A DNA stretch of 21,676 bases, taken from NCBI GenBank assembly GCA_003427395.1, contig BFEA01000204.1, positions 2,202,925 through 2,224,600 on the forward strand, read 5' to 3'. Position numbers and translations under genes: made by a program. Within the stretch, counting starts at the first letter, position 1; the number at the start of each line of letters is the position of its first letter. Below are positions 1 through 10,034 of this stretch, piece after piece. The notes beneath the pieces are model-generated. The model was not told the origin of the DNA, ran no database searches, and was given only the letters and a program-made list of their open reading frames with translations. Source of the DNA: Chara braunii. Taxonomy: Eukaryota; Streptophyta; Charophyceae; Charales; Characeae.

Positions 1-42
1 CACACACACACACAAACACACACATACACACACACACACACA
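1..42. repeat. (CA)n microsatellite
   Basis: Nearly pure CA dinucleotide run with two interruptions (an AAA and a TA). It continues to the window edge, so its true length is unknown. Confidence 0.95.
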
Positions 43-64
43 TTCCTGTGACCACAAAGGACCA

Positions 65-120
65 GCCGGGACACCAAGCAGGACCGCGACACCAAGTGGC
101 CTAGCCGGGACACCAAGTGG
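65..120. repeat. Short imperfect tandem repeat, about 19-20 bp unit
   Basis: Three copies of a unit centred on GACACCAAG occur at 70, 89 and 109, each preceded by CCGGG or CCGC. The unit is GC-rich and non-coding. No link to a gene is visible. Confidence 0.7.
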
Positions 121-754
<634 letters not shown>

Positions 755-764
755 CCCTTTCCTC

Positions 765-900
765 TGTGTGTGTTTGCTGTAGATTTTCACCACAACTGCC
801 CCTGTTCCACCCACATGAGTAGATCCAATGTGTGTGTGTGTGTTCTATAGATTTTCACCAGAACAGCAGCTGCTCTACCCAGATGAGTAGATCCAAAATC
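765..900. repeat. Two tandem copies of a 68 bp unit
   Basis: The block TAGATTTTCACC..., followed by an (A/C)CCCA(C/G)ATGAGTAGATCCAA block, begins at 780 and again at 848, a period of 68 bp. Each copy is preceded by a TG run. The copies differ by several substitutions, so the duplication is not recent. Confidence 0.85.
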
Positions 901-902
901 GA

Positions 903-1220
903 TGCAGCTTTACCTCTGTTGCAGACAATGAAACAGTTTTACGTCTCTACAAGAACATGGAGTGGAATAGATCCCTTTCTTGACTATCTTTGCTTTGGCT
1001 TTCATTGGGGTACCCATTCGATTTTTTCTTGCAGCTCCGTTTTTACTGTGGCTCTCACACACAAGACAGGAAACATTGATTGTGGTTGAGCGGCAGCTGC
1101 CCACATCCCTGCGTGCCACAACGGCACACTTGCACATTATGGAAGGAGGCAGAGTAAGAAGGGGGGTATACTCTGTACATTTTGCTTCAGATCTTCCGCT
1201 TTAATTTTGTCTATGCTCTT
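903..1220. other. Non-coding flank up to the first LTR
   Basis: No gene or RNA recognised. The sequence ends where the LTR terminus TGCAAGGAATATGAG begins. I could not find a matching 5 bp target duplication on the far side of element A, because that LTR end has been lost. Confidence 0.5.
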
Positions 1221-1282
1221 TGCAAGGAATATGAGTGGGAGCGATAGACAGAAATCCAGATTGCAAAATCACGCTGAAGTTT

Positions 1283-1468
1283 AGATAGTCATGTACCAAC
1301 CAGATGTAATGAACCCAGACTGGAAGATACTCGTCAGACGTCGAAATGCAAGACAACTCAGATCCGGACAATGTCAGATAGTCATGTACCAAGCAGATGT
1401 AATGAACCCAGACTGGAAGATACTCGTCAGACGTCGAAATGCAAGACAACTCAGATCTGGAGAATGTC
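1283..1468. repeat. 93 bp tandem duplication at the insertion junction
   Basis: Two units (1283-1375 and 1376-1468) start AGATAGTCATGTACCAA and differ at only a few bases. Each unit contains LTR sequence followed by the first bases of the inserted element. The duplication therefore happened after that insertion and is fairly young. Confidence 0.95.
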
Positions 1469-1878
1469 TCCAATAATCATGAATGTGACCGTGACCTCTG
1501 ATAAAATGTCTCGTTCCCAATAGACGAAGAGAATGGAGGGGGACTAGACAGATGAGAGGGTGGAAGATATAATGACCATCAATGACCACAATGACCACCA
1601 CGAGAGTAGCCCAACAATTCCCACTCCTTCTCCAGGCTTCCCTTCACCTCCACGTCATCAATCAGTATCCAGTAACGAGTCTAATAGGTTCTGATCACAT
1701 CGAAGTCCCACGTGGCACTGTTCCCTTGTGAAGACGATGGAGACAATCAGCAGCGCACGGTATTGACGTCAACCTCAGGTAAGTATCCCGATCCCGATCA
1801 AGCATCCACAGATCCCGATCTCCCTCCTTGTCGCGACCAATCACCCAGTGTAGACAGCGTGGCCAATGCCACATCAGG

Positions 1879-1971
1879 GATGAAGACAGGTGGCATGCGC
1901 CACATCAGCAATGGAGACAGGTGGCATGCACCACATCAGCAATGAAGACAGGTGGCATGCGCCACATCAGC
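1879..1971. repeat. Three tandem 31 bp units with hairpin core
   Basis: The units start at 1879, 1910 and 1941, back to back and without spacers. Units 1 and 3 contain GTGGC-ATGC-GCCAC, a short perfect inverted repeat. Unit 2 has one change in it. The array lies inside the 1.03 kb insertion. Confidence 0.95.
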
Positions 1972-2047
1972 ATAGGCTGGCGCTCAGCAGAGAAGGCGCC
2001 AGCATGCTGCCTCAGTCCCGCGTCGTCGTCCACAGTGCCAGCGCTTA

Positions 2048-2108
2048 GCCAGCATCAAGCCAGTGTCCAGCCAGCGTCCAGCTAGCGTCAAGCCAGCGTC
2101 AAGGCAGC
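2048..2108. repeat. 11 bp minisatellite, five to six units
   Basis: Successive units GCCAGCRTCMA start at 2048, 2059, 2070, 2081 and 2092, with a partial sixth at 2103. It lies inside the insertion in R1. Confidence 0.9.
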
Positions 2109-3109
2109 ATAGCAAGACTGAATGTTGACTCCCTGGAGACCAAGCCTTATGTAATGTTTGACAAGGCTGACTGGCCTCAGGTCTCCCACCCACGGTGCCT
2201 CAGATTGACTCACAGCCGAGGGCCTGAATTGCGTACAGTTGCAGACTCCCACTTGGTCCTGATGCTGTCTTGGTACCTGCATACAAACAAGAGAGTGTGT
2301 CTGACTGGCGGACTGGGCTGGGTCCGTATTGACTTCGACTGTTGGGCCTCAGGCAGTTGACCGAAATCAACTGTCGGGCGCTCAGGCCCTGGGCCATTCA
2401 ACGAGGCATAATGAACGGGTTATTGCACAGAGAGCTCAATGCACCAAGATACCATCCAAATAAGAGCAATACAATCAACTCAAATGTCAATGCCGATGCT
2501 CTCTGGCCACACCAACATAGTATCCAATGTCGCTTCGCCCAGCGCCCAGCCTACACTACTCAGCCTATCTATCCTATCTACGTTCAAGCAGAGAGAACAC
2601 ACCGAAGTTGAAGACCAATGTACTTGACATCAACGCCAATGCAGACCGCCAGCATACATCAAGTACGTGTCTCACATCTCCCCTCATGACCCCTGACACC
2701 CCACTGTATGTGCCTCCTACCCGAAGACCACCATCGCCCGTCACCCGCCTTGCGCCCAGCAGCCCGGCTATGGCCACCATGCACCTGCTGCCACCTCAGC
2801 GCCCCTCTCACCTCTTAGCGCCTGTGCGCACCTCTGACCGGCTTATGCTAGCACAGCTTCTCCAGGCAATGCAGAAGCGTGGCTGCTATGCCTCGCCAGG
2901 CCAAAATATCCCTGGCTGATGTGGTCACTTTCCTTTATGGAAAGTGAGCCCTGCTTGTCATGCCTTGGGCCTGGCTGGGCGAGTTTCCAGTAGCTTCCAG
3001 TCGGGCCTCAGTATCTTCGCCCAGGCCCAGTTTCAGATACTGGCCTGGGCCCCGTGCAGTTAGGCACATCCAGGTAGCCTACAAGGCTACAAGTGTTCAG
3101 CGCAAACCC

Positions 3110-3174
3110 ATTGGCTCGAGGCATGTGTGTGACGAGGAAGCTTCTTTCTCATTGGTCCGCGACCGCTACGTGAC
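3110..3174 (-). promoter_or_regulatory. Promoter-like module in LTR R1: two CCAAT boxes and an ACGT motif
   Basis: On the element strand CCAAT occurs at 3155-3151 and 3114-3110, 41 bp apart, and GTCACGTA at 3174-3167. R2 and R3 keep the same three motifs at the same spacings while flanking bases vary. CCAAT boxes bind NF-Y and ACGT cores bind bZIP factors in plants; that these act here is inference. Confidence 0.55.
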
Positions 3175-3537
3175 TTGTCGGCCTCTGAATGAGTGTGCCC
3201 ACGGCCTCAACCAAACGAGCCTTGGGCTCAACGGTACGACGCAGCTGCTGCTTCTGGAACGAGCCAGGGAAGGCTCATGCTGCTCTGTAACCAACTGCCG
3301 TGCTTCAACTGTCTGGTACCCCACATACAAAAACTGGCGAAAATAGGCCTCACGTAGATCTGCAGGCCCGCCTTCACTGAGGGTGGGCACGGGGCTTGCT
3401 GGGGGCCTGCGCCCAGAACATCTGTGTGCCCGAGAAGGGCCTTGAGAGAGCTCAATCCTCGCAGTCCATCTAGCGTACTGCAACTGTCTGAAGGAGTCCT
3501 TAGCTTCAAAAGTCCGCTCAGATGCTTCTACGCAGGT

Positions 3538-4155
3538 GCTTTCCCCTTCAACTTCCATTCATACTCTGCCACAATCTGAGGTGCTGTTCTGACGAGTTCC
3601 TCTCCTGTGAACCAACGATCTTATTTTGGATCTGTATGATGTCTGAATCTGACCAGGTACACCCTCATAGGTTTCGGCGGTCTTCCCTTGCCTTGATGGG
3701 AACTGGTCAGTCTCAGGGGAAGGTGCAAGCTTGGGAGCATGAAACACAGGGTAAGTGCACAGATGTCCAGGGATTCTAATAACATGAGAGGGTCCATCCA
3801 GATCATTACCCATGATGTACACGACTTCCCAAGGGCCGAATTACTGAGGCATTAGCTTTCTACAGATGCTGAATTCCTGTATAATCCGCGAGCCTTTACC
3901 CAGACAGTATTCCCCTACCTGAAATGTGGACTGTTGTCTGTGCTTGCTCACAGAGGCAATCATTGTCTCCTGAGATTTTCTAATATGCTCGACAGCCTGC
4001 TGCAACAGCTTCACATAATGGACACGAAACTGCATGGTTCCAGGTGTTGCAGCTGGTCATTTTTCAGGAAGGAGGAAGTCTAGTGCAGATCTAGGTTTCC
4101 ACCCCAAATGCAGCTCATTAGGGCTGACACTGGTGGTGCTGTGTACAGTGTTGTT
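3538..4155 (-). pseudogene. Element A integrase C-terminal and chromo-like tail (broken)
   Basis: This is the C-terminal end of the Pol polyprotein. On the minus strand the order is a helix-rich segment with VEHIRKSQ, a VGEYxL strand, the GPY/F-type motif FGPWEVV near 3830, then IRIPGHLxTYPVFHAPKL, which matches the VFHxSxL signature of gypsy integrases. The end resembles a diverged chromodomain (RFxHxxDxxxDRWFTGEEL spread over two frames). The frame ends with TAG at 3538-3540, 75 bases before the LTR. A TAA at 3841-3843 sits just before FGPW, where B has Tyr, and at least one frameshift lies near 3615. The domain would position integrase on chromatin in a live element. Here it cannot be translated intact. 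Confidence 0.8.
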
Positions 4156-4790
4156 TTAGAGGCTGGCGATGAGGGCCAACTTCTCATCCCAGTCATCATG
4201 GCTGGGCTTGATGTAGTGCCTCAGCAGATGCTGCACCACACGGTTCATTTGTTCCGCCTGTCCGTTGGCTTCGGGGTGATTTCCCGAAGTCATTTGGAGT
4301 TGACTGCCCAGCTGTTCAGCAGTCTTTTTCCGCAGTTCACTGGTGAAACAGACATCCCTATCGCTTACTATCATCTTGGGCAGTCCAAGACCACGCACCC
4401 AGTTATCCATGAATAACTTTATGACGTCCTCATTCTTTGCAGGCTCAGGCATGCCGATTAGTGTAGCGTACTCAGTAAACCTGTCCACTGACGAAAATGT
4501 GCCTTTTGCCACACCTGCTGGTCATGAGAGTGTCCATGAAGTCCATGGAAACGCTCTGTCCCGGACCAGCGGGAATGGGCAAGGGTTTGAGTAACCCAAG
4601 CAGTGCTTCACTTCGCAGCTTATCCCGCCGACAGACTTCACAAGTCTGGGCGTACTTCCTTGCATCGTCAAGCATACCACGCCACCAAAAATGCTGCACA
4701 AAGTTAGCACTAGTCTTCTTATATCCGAAATGTCCTGTTGCATCATGACATTCTCCTAAAATAAACTACGCAAAGACTCACTGGAGGGCA
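4156..4790 (-). pseudogene. Element A integrase: HHCC zinc domain and DDE core (broken)
   Basis: Integrase would join the cDNA to the genome. The N-terminal zinc domain shows CHDATGHFGYKKT (two His, four residues apart) and CEVCRRDK (two Cys). The core follows with SVSMDFMD (first Asp), VSDRDVCFTS (second Asp) and HPEANGQAEQ (Glu), so all three DDE residues are still readable. They lie in different frames: breaks separate the zinc domain, the first Asp block and the long open stretch 4156-4512. The end of that stretch, DDWDEKLALIAS, is family-typical. The reading is secure at the domain level, but the gene is not functional. Confidence 0.9.
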
Positions 4791-5480
4791 CACAGTCTTT
4801 TAAACCCTGCCTTTTAAAGAAAGAGCAGCCCATCCACCATTACAAACTCGTCAGATGTGGCCTTGTCTTGGGCCTCAAGTTTGCGTATCATGTCCACAAT
4901 GATGGGGTCTTCCTGGTAGGCGTCAACCAAGGATCGAGTTACACTGTCTGACAAGCCAAACTCAATTATCAATGCACCTAGGCAGTCTGCCCTATGCGAC
5001 AGCGCATCAGCAACCTTATTATACTCTCCCTTCACATAGTCTAGCTTCAAGTCATACTAATCAATGACTTTAATCCTTGAGTGCGTCGAAAAGTACAGGC
5101 TGCGTCTTGATCCACTTGAGTTTTTGATGGTCGGTCCTCAAATAGAAGAACATCCCCAACAGATAGTGCCTCCAGTGGACAAGAGCCTTGTAAAGGGCAG
5201 GGTTCCCTTTCATAGGTGGATTTTGCCAACTTCTTTGATGGCATTTTCTTGCTCATGTACTCGATTTGCCTTAACTTCTTCCATTCCTGCTGAGCCAGCA
5301 CTGCGCCAATAACATATTGGCTTGTGTCAGTGGTCACGATGAATGCCTTCTCAGGATCAGGAAGCATGAGAATCTCGTGATGTGTCAGACCATACTTCAA
5401 TCGCTTGAAGGCTCCTTCACAATCGCCAATCCATTCCCATGGTGTGTCAAGGCGTGTTGGATCAGTCAAGGGGCAGCCAC
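4791..5480 (-). pseudogene. Element A RNase H and connection to integrase (broken)
   Basis: The open stretch from 5469 shows TPWEWxxxCxxAFxxLK, then TTDTSQYxIGAVLAQ with the first catalytic Asp, YMSKKM and STYERE with the catalytic Glu. After that the frame is lost. The matching segment of element B reads LYALCRALVHWRHYL, while A continues in a wrong frame. Sequence returns in frame at 5050 with YVKGEYNKVADALSHRAD, including the last acidic residue of the RNase H set. The domain would remove the RNA strand during reverse transcription. At least two frameshifts are needed to explain the pattern. Confidence 0.88.
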
Positions 5481-6291
5481 CGTACTATAGTTCTTTACAA
5501 AGTTGTGGTGGCAGCTTGTCACCCCCAAGAAACATCTGACCTCTGTCACAGACCGAGGTCGTGGCCAATCGCGAATGCAGCCACCTTAGCATCTTCGGGC
5601 CTAACCCCATCCCCGGATACCTTATGACCCAAGTACAAGATTTTGGTGCGACGAAATTTTCATTTCTCCAAGTTGATCTTATACTTGTGCTGTTGAAGGA
5701 ATCCTGGCACAAGGTCTAAGTGTTCCACATGCTCCTCGACAGTCTTACTAAAGGTAAGAATATGGTCGAGGTACACGACAGTAAGTAGTCATGGAATACC
5801 CTATTCATGGCGTGCTGGAATGTACCCGGCGCATTGCAAAGCCCAAAAGTCATCACCACAAACTCGTGCAAACCGTACCTGGTCTGAAATGCGGTTTTGT
5901 GTTGATCCTTCGGTCTGATGGCAATCTAAAGGTAGCCGGATTTAAGGTCTATCTATGTGAAGTGCCTACATCCCTGCACCCTATCCAATAGGTTGTCGAT
6001 GCGGGGTAAAGGCTCTGCATTCTTAATAGTGATGGCATTGAGGCATACACATCCTCAACGACCCCCCCTTCTTCGGGACGAATAGGACTGGTGACCCGAA
6101 GGGTGAAGTGCTAGGTTGTGTCCAACCCTTCTCTGTGAGCTCCTTCAGTTGTTGACGAAGCTCATCCAACTCGGTCAGAGCCATCCTATACATCCTCCCC
6201 TTTCGCGCCTTACTGCTTGGGATTATTTCTATAGCGTGGAGAACCTCCCTGTCTATGACTCCCGAAGGCTCCTCAAACAGATCAGGGTACT
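5481..6291 (-). pseudogene. Element A reverse transcriptase (broken, catalytic YLDD changed to YLDH)
   Basis: The start of RT is open and clear (LKELTEKGWTQPSTSPFGSP, then VLFVPKKGG). About 12 bases are missing where B encodes IDYRG, followed by a frame change. The palm domain is then readable as LPRIDNLLDRVQG, IDLKSGY, HKTAFQTRYG and TFGLCNAPGTFQHAMN. Stops occur at 5953-5955 (TAG where B has AAG) and 5926-5928. The active-site box at 5773-5762 reads YLDH; B has YLDD at 19436-19425, so the second catalytic Asp is replaced by His. Downstream, ILYLGHKVS is the usual thumb-side motif. The gene is dead on several independent counts. Confidence 0.92.
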
Positions 6292-6860
6292 TCACGACGA
6301 CGACTTCCACCTTTGGGGCTGATTTAATGACCTCCACTTTCCATAGACGAAGACCAAGTACATACCCTTCTCTTGCCTCTGTTTATAGTAATTGTAGAAC
6401 GTTGATGCGCACATGCACCCGTAGGAGTCAACTAACCTGCTATCTATATACGTAGCTAGTCTAACGGTCCCTAACGTAGTACATACCAATACATGCTTAA
6501 ACACTTTCCGGTCCCAATCAAATTGGGGTCTGGCAACCTCGAGGTAGTACATACCTAATAACATGTCAAACGTCAAGTCGTCGCTAACCATTAACAAAAT
6601 TTTGTGATTAAGTTCCCCTCCTCCATAAGAGAAGGTGAACACCACGTCCTTGACGTACTCATTGACAACCATGTGCTCTTTCTTGGCCAGAGTAGAAGCT
6701 ACAAACGTACTCAAGCACTGCGCCCGGTCCCCTAGGCGCAGTCTCACAACGGAGTCGCGACTTATGAAGTTTCACGTGCGGCCAATATCTACGAAGGCGC
6801 CATACTTGGGGCTACCAACACCAACCTCCACAACAAAGTGCTCCCCTCTAGGACCCCTAG
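6292..6860 (-). pseudogene. Element A retropepsin-type protease (broken)
   Basis: An aspartic protease would cut the Gag-Pol polyprotein. The catalytic loop reads GAFVDIGRT at about 6800-6775, followed by a TGA at 6772-6774 (B has CGA) and NFISRDSV. The second half is open from 6747 to 6292 and includes VKDVVFTFSYGGGE, then FDMLLGMYYLE, which corresponds to the FDVILGMDWL motif of gypsy retropepsins. The expected D-S/T-G triad is D-I-G (6789-6781), as in element B. Between the two halves of the family motif the sequence is well conserved with B. A frame change near 6330 separates this part from the RT linker. Confidence 0.82.
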
Positions 6861-7530
6861 ATAGTCCCACCCAAGACTCACGAGGGTCTCTTTTTCACCA
6901 TTCAGTCTCTGAGCCTTCTAAGGCCTCAGACACATCTAACGAACAGAGTATTGTTTGGTTTAGATGCGCCTGCGGGGTGACAAGTGAGTCAATAGCTTCG
7001 GCCAACTCCTGAAGTGGTGAGGGAACGCTATCCACTTCAGCACGAGTAGAAGCAGCTACAACTTCTACTGGCCAATGTGTTTCCTTAGGATGAGCTCGTA
7101 GAAGCTCCATCCTGGGCGGACGATCCTCCGGAACCACCTTTAAGCGGAATCTTTTGGTAAACCTTCGCATTCCTGCATCTAAACTGCTGATGGTCGTACT
7201 CGCTGCAGTTGATGCAAGCTCCTCGTGAATATCGGTCCGTCCACACATCTTGATTTAGGCCAGCCCTCACCCAAGTCAAAGTTTTGTTTGAGTTATGAGC
7301 CTGCCCCTGACTCTTTTCTTGGCCGCCCCTACCGCGACCAGCAGCCTTCGCATTCCTGCATCTAAACTGCTGATGGTCGTACTCGCCGCAGTTGATGCAA
7401 GCTCCTCGTGAATATCCGTCCCTCCACACATCCTAATCCAGGCCAGCCCTTACCCAAGTCAAATTTTTGTTTGAGTTATGAACCTACCCCTGACTCTTTT
7501 CTTGGCCGCCCTTACCGCGACCAGCAACCT
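6861..7530 (-). pseudogene. Element A Gag nucleocapsid region with two CCHC zinc knuckles
   Basis: Nucleocapsid binds the element RNA. Two knuckles of the form CX2CX4HX4C are visible: CINCGEYDHQQFRC and CINCSEYDHQQFRC, 61 residues apart, both inside the open stretch 7429-7085. Basic Gly/Arg/Lys-rich linkers (AAGRGRGGQEKSQG) surround them. Family members normally have one such knuckle, and element B has one. The second comes from a 183 bp in-frame tandem duplication. TAG stops at 7433-7435 and 7484-7486 interrupt the upstream part; the other copy of the duplication keeps Gln codons at both places. From 7084 to 6861 the sequence is a linker towards protease without clear motifs. Confidence 0.88.
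7162..7527. repeat. 183 bp in-frame tandem duplication in gag
   Basis: The units are 7162-7344 and 7345-7527. Each begins CCTTCGCATTCCTGCATC and the two are almost identical along their length. 183 is 61 codons, so the frame is kept. The unit contains exactly one zinc knuckle plus the basic linker. Confidence 0.96.
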
Positions 7531-8257
7531 TCCCTTTGGTTGCTGCAACGACGTTTCCACCCTCTAGACTCTCCTCGCTGCCTATCTCTTTGTCGTCCAC
7601 AAGATCGGAAAGATCATCGATCTCGGTTTGATTCCCAGAGGAATCAACCATCATCAACCGACTACCCTTCTTCTTCCATTCTTGCGGGATCTTCTTCTTC
7701 CTATCGTCCATTGCAGGTTGTTGTGCCCCTTCTAGTTTAGCCTTCAAATCCAAGGCCTTCTTGTTGAAGGAGTCAAGAGTGATATTCGATGTTGGCCTCA
7801 CTAACGATCAAGTTATTGATGTCTGTGGCAAGACATCTCAAGAACACGGTCAGTAGGACCTGTGGATCATAGCGGACACCAGGGACGACGATGAGCTTTT
7901 CTACGACATTGGTGAGCTCTTGCACGAACTTGTACTTCTTAGTATCAAGTCGGGCCAACGCGTCAGTGGCCTGCTAGGCATGCTGAGGGTTGTGCCATCG
8001 TGTCTCTACCAACTCCATAGAACTCTCTAAGGTGTGGGTCCTTTCCCAGTCGTTCATTCTTCTACCAAAACCCTTGGATGCCACTAGCCCATCTAGCCAT
8101 CTCGCTGCTGATCCCTCCAGATATGAGGCGGCAGTGATCACCTCTTCCTCACGCAACGTTTTTTTCGCCCTTACCCACACTGGAACTGTCCTCAACCAAG
8201 TGTCGAGTACTTCATCCTTTTTGTCTCCGGAGAAGGTATGAGGTGGTTTCATAGGGG
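7484..8257 (-). pseudogene. Element A Gag capsid domain (Retrotrans_gag type, broken)
   Basis: This is the structural Gag core. Family motifs read from 8257 down: MKPPHTFSGDKKDE, LDTWLRTVPVWVRA, ITAASYLEGSAARWLDGL, then ELVETRWHNPQ. After a TAG at 7974-7976 come KFVQELTNVVEKLIVVPG and LRCLATDINNLIV. This is the usual W...L.G.A..W...L and RY...L..G pattern of plant gypsy Gag. The open stretch 8636-7974 gives 220 residues, but its first part lies in a duplicated copy. A frameshift near 7780 separates the capsid from FNKKALDLKAKLEG and the acidic linker that leads to the knuckles. The gene could not make a full Gag. Confidence 0.88.
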
Positions 8258-8957
8258 TCTTGGGGTACCAAGGTTGTTGTGGTCCCATTTGTGGGACCGG
8301 CTGCTGCCCTGCAGCTGCAGCAGCTGGACCAGAGGATGACGAAGCAGCAGTCTGTGCAGCTGCTGACGACGTACCAACTATTGCGATGCCAAATAATGGG
8401 ACAAAGGGGCCTGTCATTGCCCGTAACGGAGGTGGCGATGGAAAAGTTGTTGATGGCCTGATACTGGACCCTCCTATCGTGGAAGGGAATGCTCTTCCCT
8501 TCCCCTGCATGACACTCATTATCTGGTCATCCAGTTTGTTGTCCATGTACGCATACATGCTCATCTTACCTGCCTTGAGAATTTTTCCGGTGTCGTCAAA
8601 GGTCGAGTCTTGGGGTACCAAGTTTGTTGTGGTCAAATTTGTGGGACCGGCTGCAGCCCTGCAGCTGCAGCAGCTGGACCAAAGGATGAAGAAGCAGCAG
8701 TATGTGCAGCTGTTGACGACGTACCAACTATTGCGATGCCAAATAATGGGACAAAGGGGCCTGTCATTGCCGGTAACGGAGGCGGCGATGAAAAAGTTGT
8801 TGATGGCCTGATACTAGACCCTCCTATCGTGGAAGGGAATGCTCTTCCCTTCCCCTGCATGGCACTCATTATCTGGTCATCCAGTTTGTTGTCCATGTAC
8901 GCAATGCATGCTCATCTTACCTGCCTTGAGAATTTTTCCGGTGTCGTCAAACGCCGA
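8258..8957. repeat. 350 bp tandem duplication in gag
   Basis: The units start TCTTGGGGTACCA at about 8259 and 8609, a period of 350 bp. They match closely up to the shared end ATTTTTCCGGTGTCGTCAAA. The duplicated part encodes the Pro/Ala/Ser-rich Gag segment (MSMYAYMDNKLDDQIM to GPQQPWYPKT). 350 is not a multiple of three, so the duplication itself breaks the frame. The 8608-8957 copy has one further inserted base near 8903. Confidence 0.95.
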
Positions 8958-9500
8958 GTCATCTAACCCCTCCAATGCAACTTTGTCTGCCCTTCTGTTT
9001 GCTAACCTGGCTTTTCTTTTTTCAATTTCTGTTTGCTCTTTTGGTAGCATCTCTGAGGTAGTTCTCTAACCGTAAACGGATCAACTCTACTTGTTGGAGT
9101 TCTACCTCCTCTCTAGTGGGCGAACGTGGCTGGCTGTACCGCGAACCCGCCATCTCAATGAAGCAGGGTCCTGCACTTGCCTCCCTGGATGAGACAAAAA
9201 AAGACAGCGAAAGTTCCTGATGTCTGTTGACCTTGAGAGGTCATTGCAGAAGTAGCCATGGCTTCAGCTCTAGCTGCTGCTGCCGTTAACGCACGTTTCG
9301 CAGCTGCTGCTGCCTCCCTAGTTGTCTGCAAACGATGGGCCCTTGCTTCGGCCCGGAACCTTCTCGTCCCCTGGTAAAAGGACATGGAACACAACGGGAA
9401 TACGGCGAGTATCCTCGCGTGTCTGCCTCCTATTGTCGATTGTACCTTCCCCATTACTTGTTCTGCTTATCAGCTAGAACAGATCATTGTCTGAACTAGT
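8958..9500 (-). pseudogene. Element A Gag N-terminal region (degenerate)
   Basis: Minus-strand pieces are consistent with a Gag N-terminus: MAGSRYSQPRSPTREEVELQ from 9152, a charged helix-like stretch (LPKEQTEIEKRKARLANRRA) after a frame change near 9050, and GLDDSAFDDTGKILKAG, which runs into the duplicated segment. Upstream at 9454-9155 lies an Ala-rich piece (REAAAAAKRALTAAAARAEA). The true Gag start is not decidable, because either MAG at 9152 or a start further upstream could be original. The assignment rests on position and on continuity with the capsid part. Confidence 0.6.
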
Positions 9501-9775
9501 GCCCTCGCTGTGGCCTACCACAACATGTCTGACCGAGATGTGAAATGAAAAAAAAAAACAAAAGATATTCGGCAAGTTACCCAGGCTACTGATCAAATGG
9601 TGTCAATAAAATATACACAGACTGTGCAAATGATCTACTCTTACTTCGATTAGTTCTCAAACATCAGCATCGAACACACTGGAAATGGTAGACTACAACA
9701 GTTCTACTCTAATGTTGTCTGTCAGATGTAACCAGTCTGTCACACCTCAACTAATCAAAAATGAAAGTAAATCAC
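9501..9775. other. Non-coding leader part of element A
   Basis: AT-richer sequence between gag and LTR R2, with an A11 run near 9550. It has no coding motif, and no primer-binding site next to the LTR edge at 9776. The missing site is the main reason for not reading R2 as element A's 5' LTR. Confidence 0.55.
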
Positions 9776-10034
9776 TAGCGAAGGAATATGAGTGAGAGCG
9801 GTAAATAGAAATCCAAATTGCAAAATCACAAAGTAGCCCAGCTAGTCATGTACCAAGCAGGGAGCACAATGCACCAAGATACCATCCAAATAAGAGCAAT
9901 ACAATGAACTCAAATGTCAATGTCGACGCTCTCTGGCCACACCAACATAGTATCCAATGTCACTCCCATTGTCTGGCGCCCAGCTCCCAGCCAACAATAC
10001 TCGGCCTACCCAGCGTATCTACATTCATGCAACA

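Larger units (their letters stand above)
1398..2427. mobile_element. 1.03 kb insertion in LTR R1, solo-LTR-like
   Basis: R3 shows the empty site: AAGCAGAGAGCTCAATG is continuous at about 13092-13108. In R1 the same sequence is split after CAGA (1394-1397) and resumes with CAGA at 2428-2431, a 4 bp target duplication. The insert begins TGTAATGAACCC and ends GGGTTATTGCA, so the ends form an imperfect inverted repeat with TG...CA termini. That, and the absence of coding sequence, suggests a solo LTR or small non-autonomous element of another family. The first copy of the junction is also present at 1305 because of the 93 bp duplication. Confidence 0.7.
1221..3463 (-). repeat. LTR copy R1 (3' LTR of element A)
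   Basis: It starts TGCAAGGAATATGAG and ends AATCCTCGCA, so it has TG...CA ends. The same start recurs at 13015 and 16031 and, degraded, near 9777. The same end recurs at 11894 and 17048. After removing a 1.03 kb insertion and a 93 bp duplication, the LTR body is about 1.1 kb, in line with R4 (1018 bp). The body carries two CCAAT boxes and an ACGT motif, described separately. Confidence 0.88.

Noticed and set aside
1879-1971. CRISPR-like array of 31 bp repeats
   Set aside because: The repeats are contiguous with no spacers, and the context is eukaryotic retrotransposon DNA.
8260-8966. Long plus-strand open frames (up to 183 codons) opposite gag
   Set aside because: They are antisense to the duplicated gag segment, and the two copies give the same translation because of the 350 bp repeat. 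The minus strand carries the family motifs.
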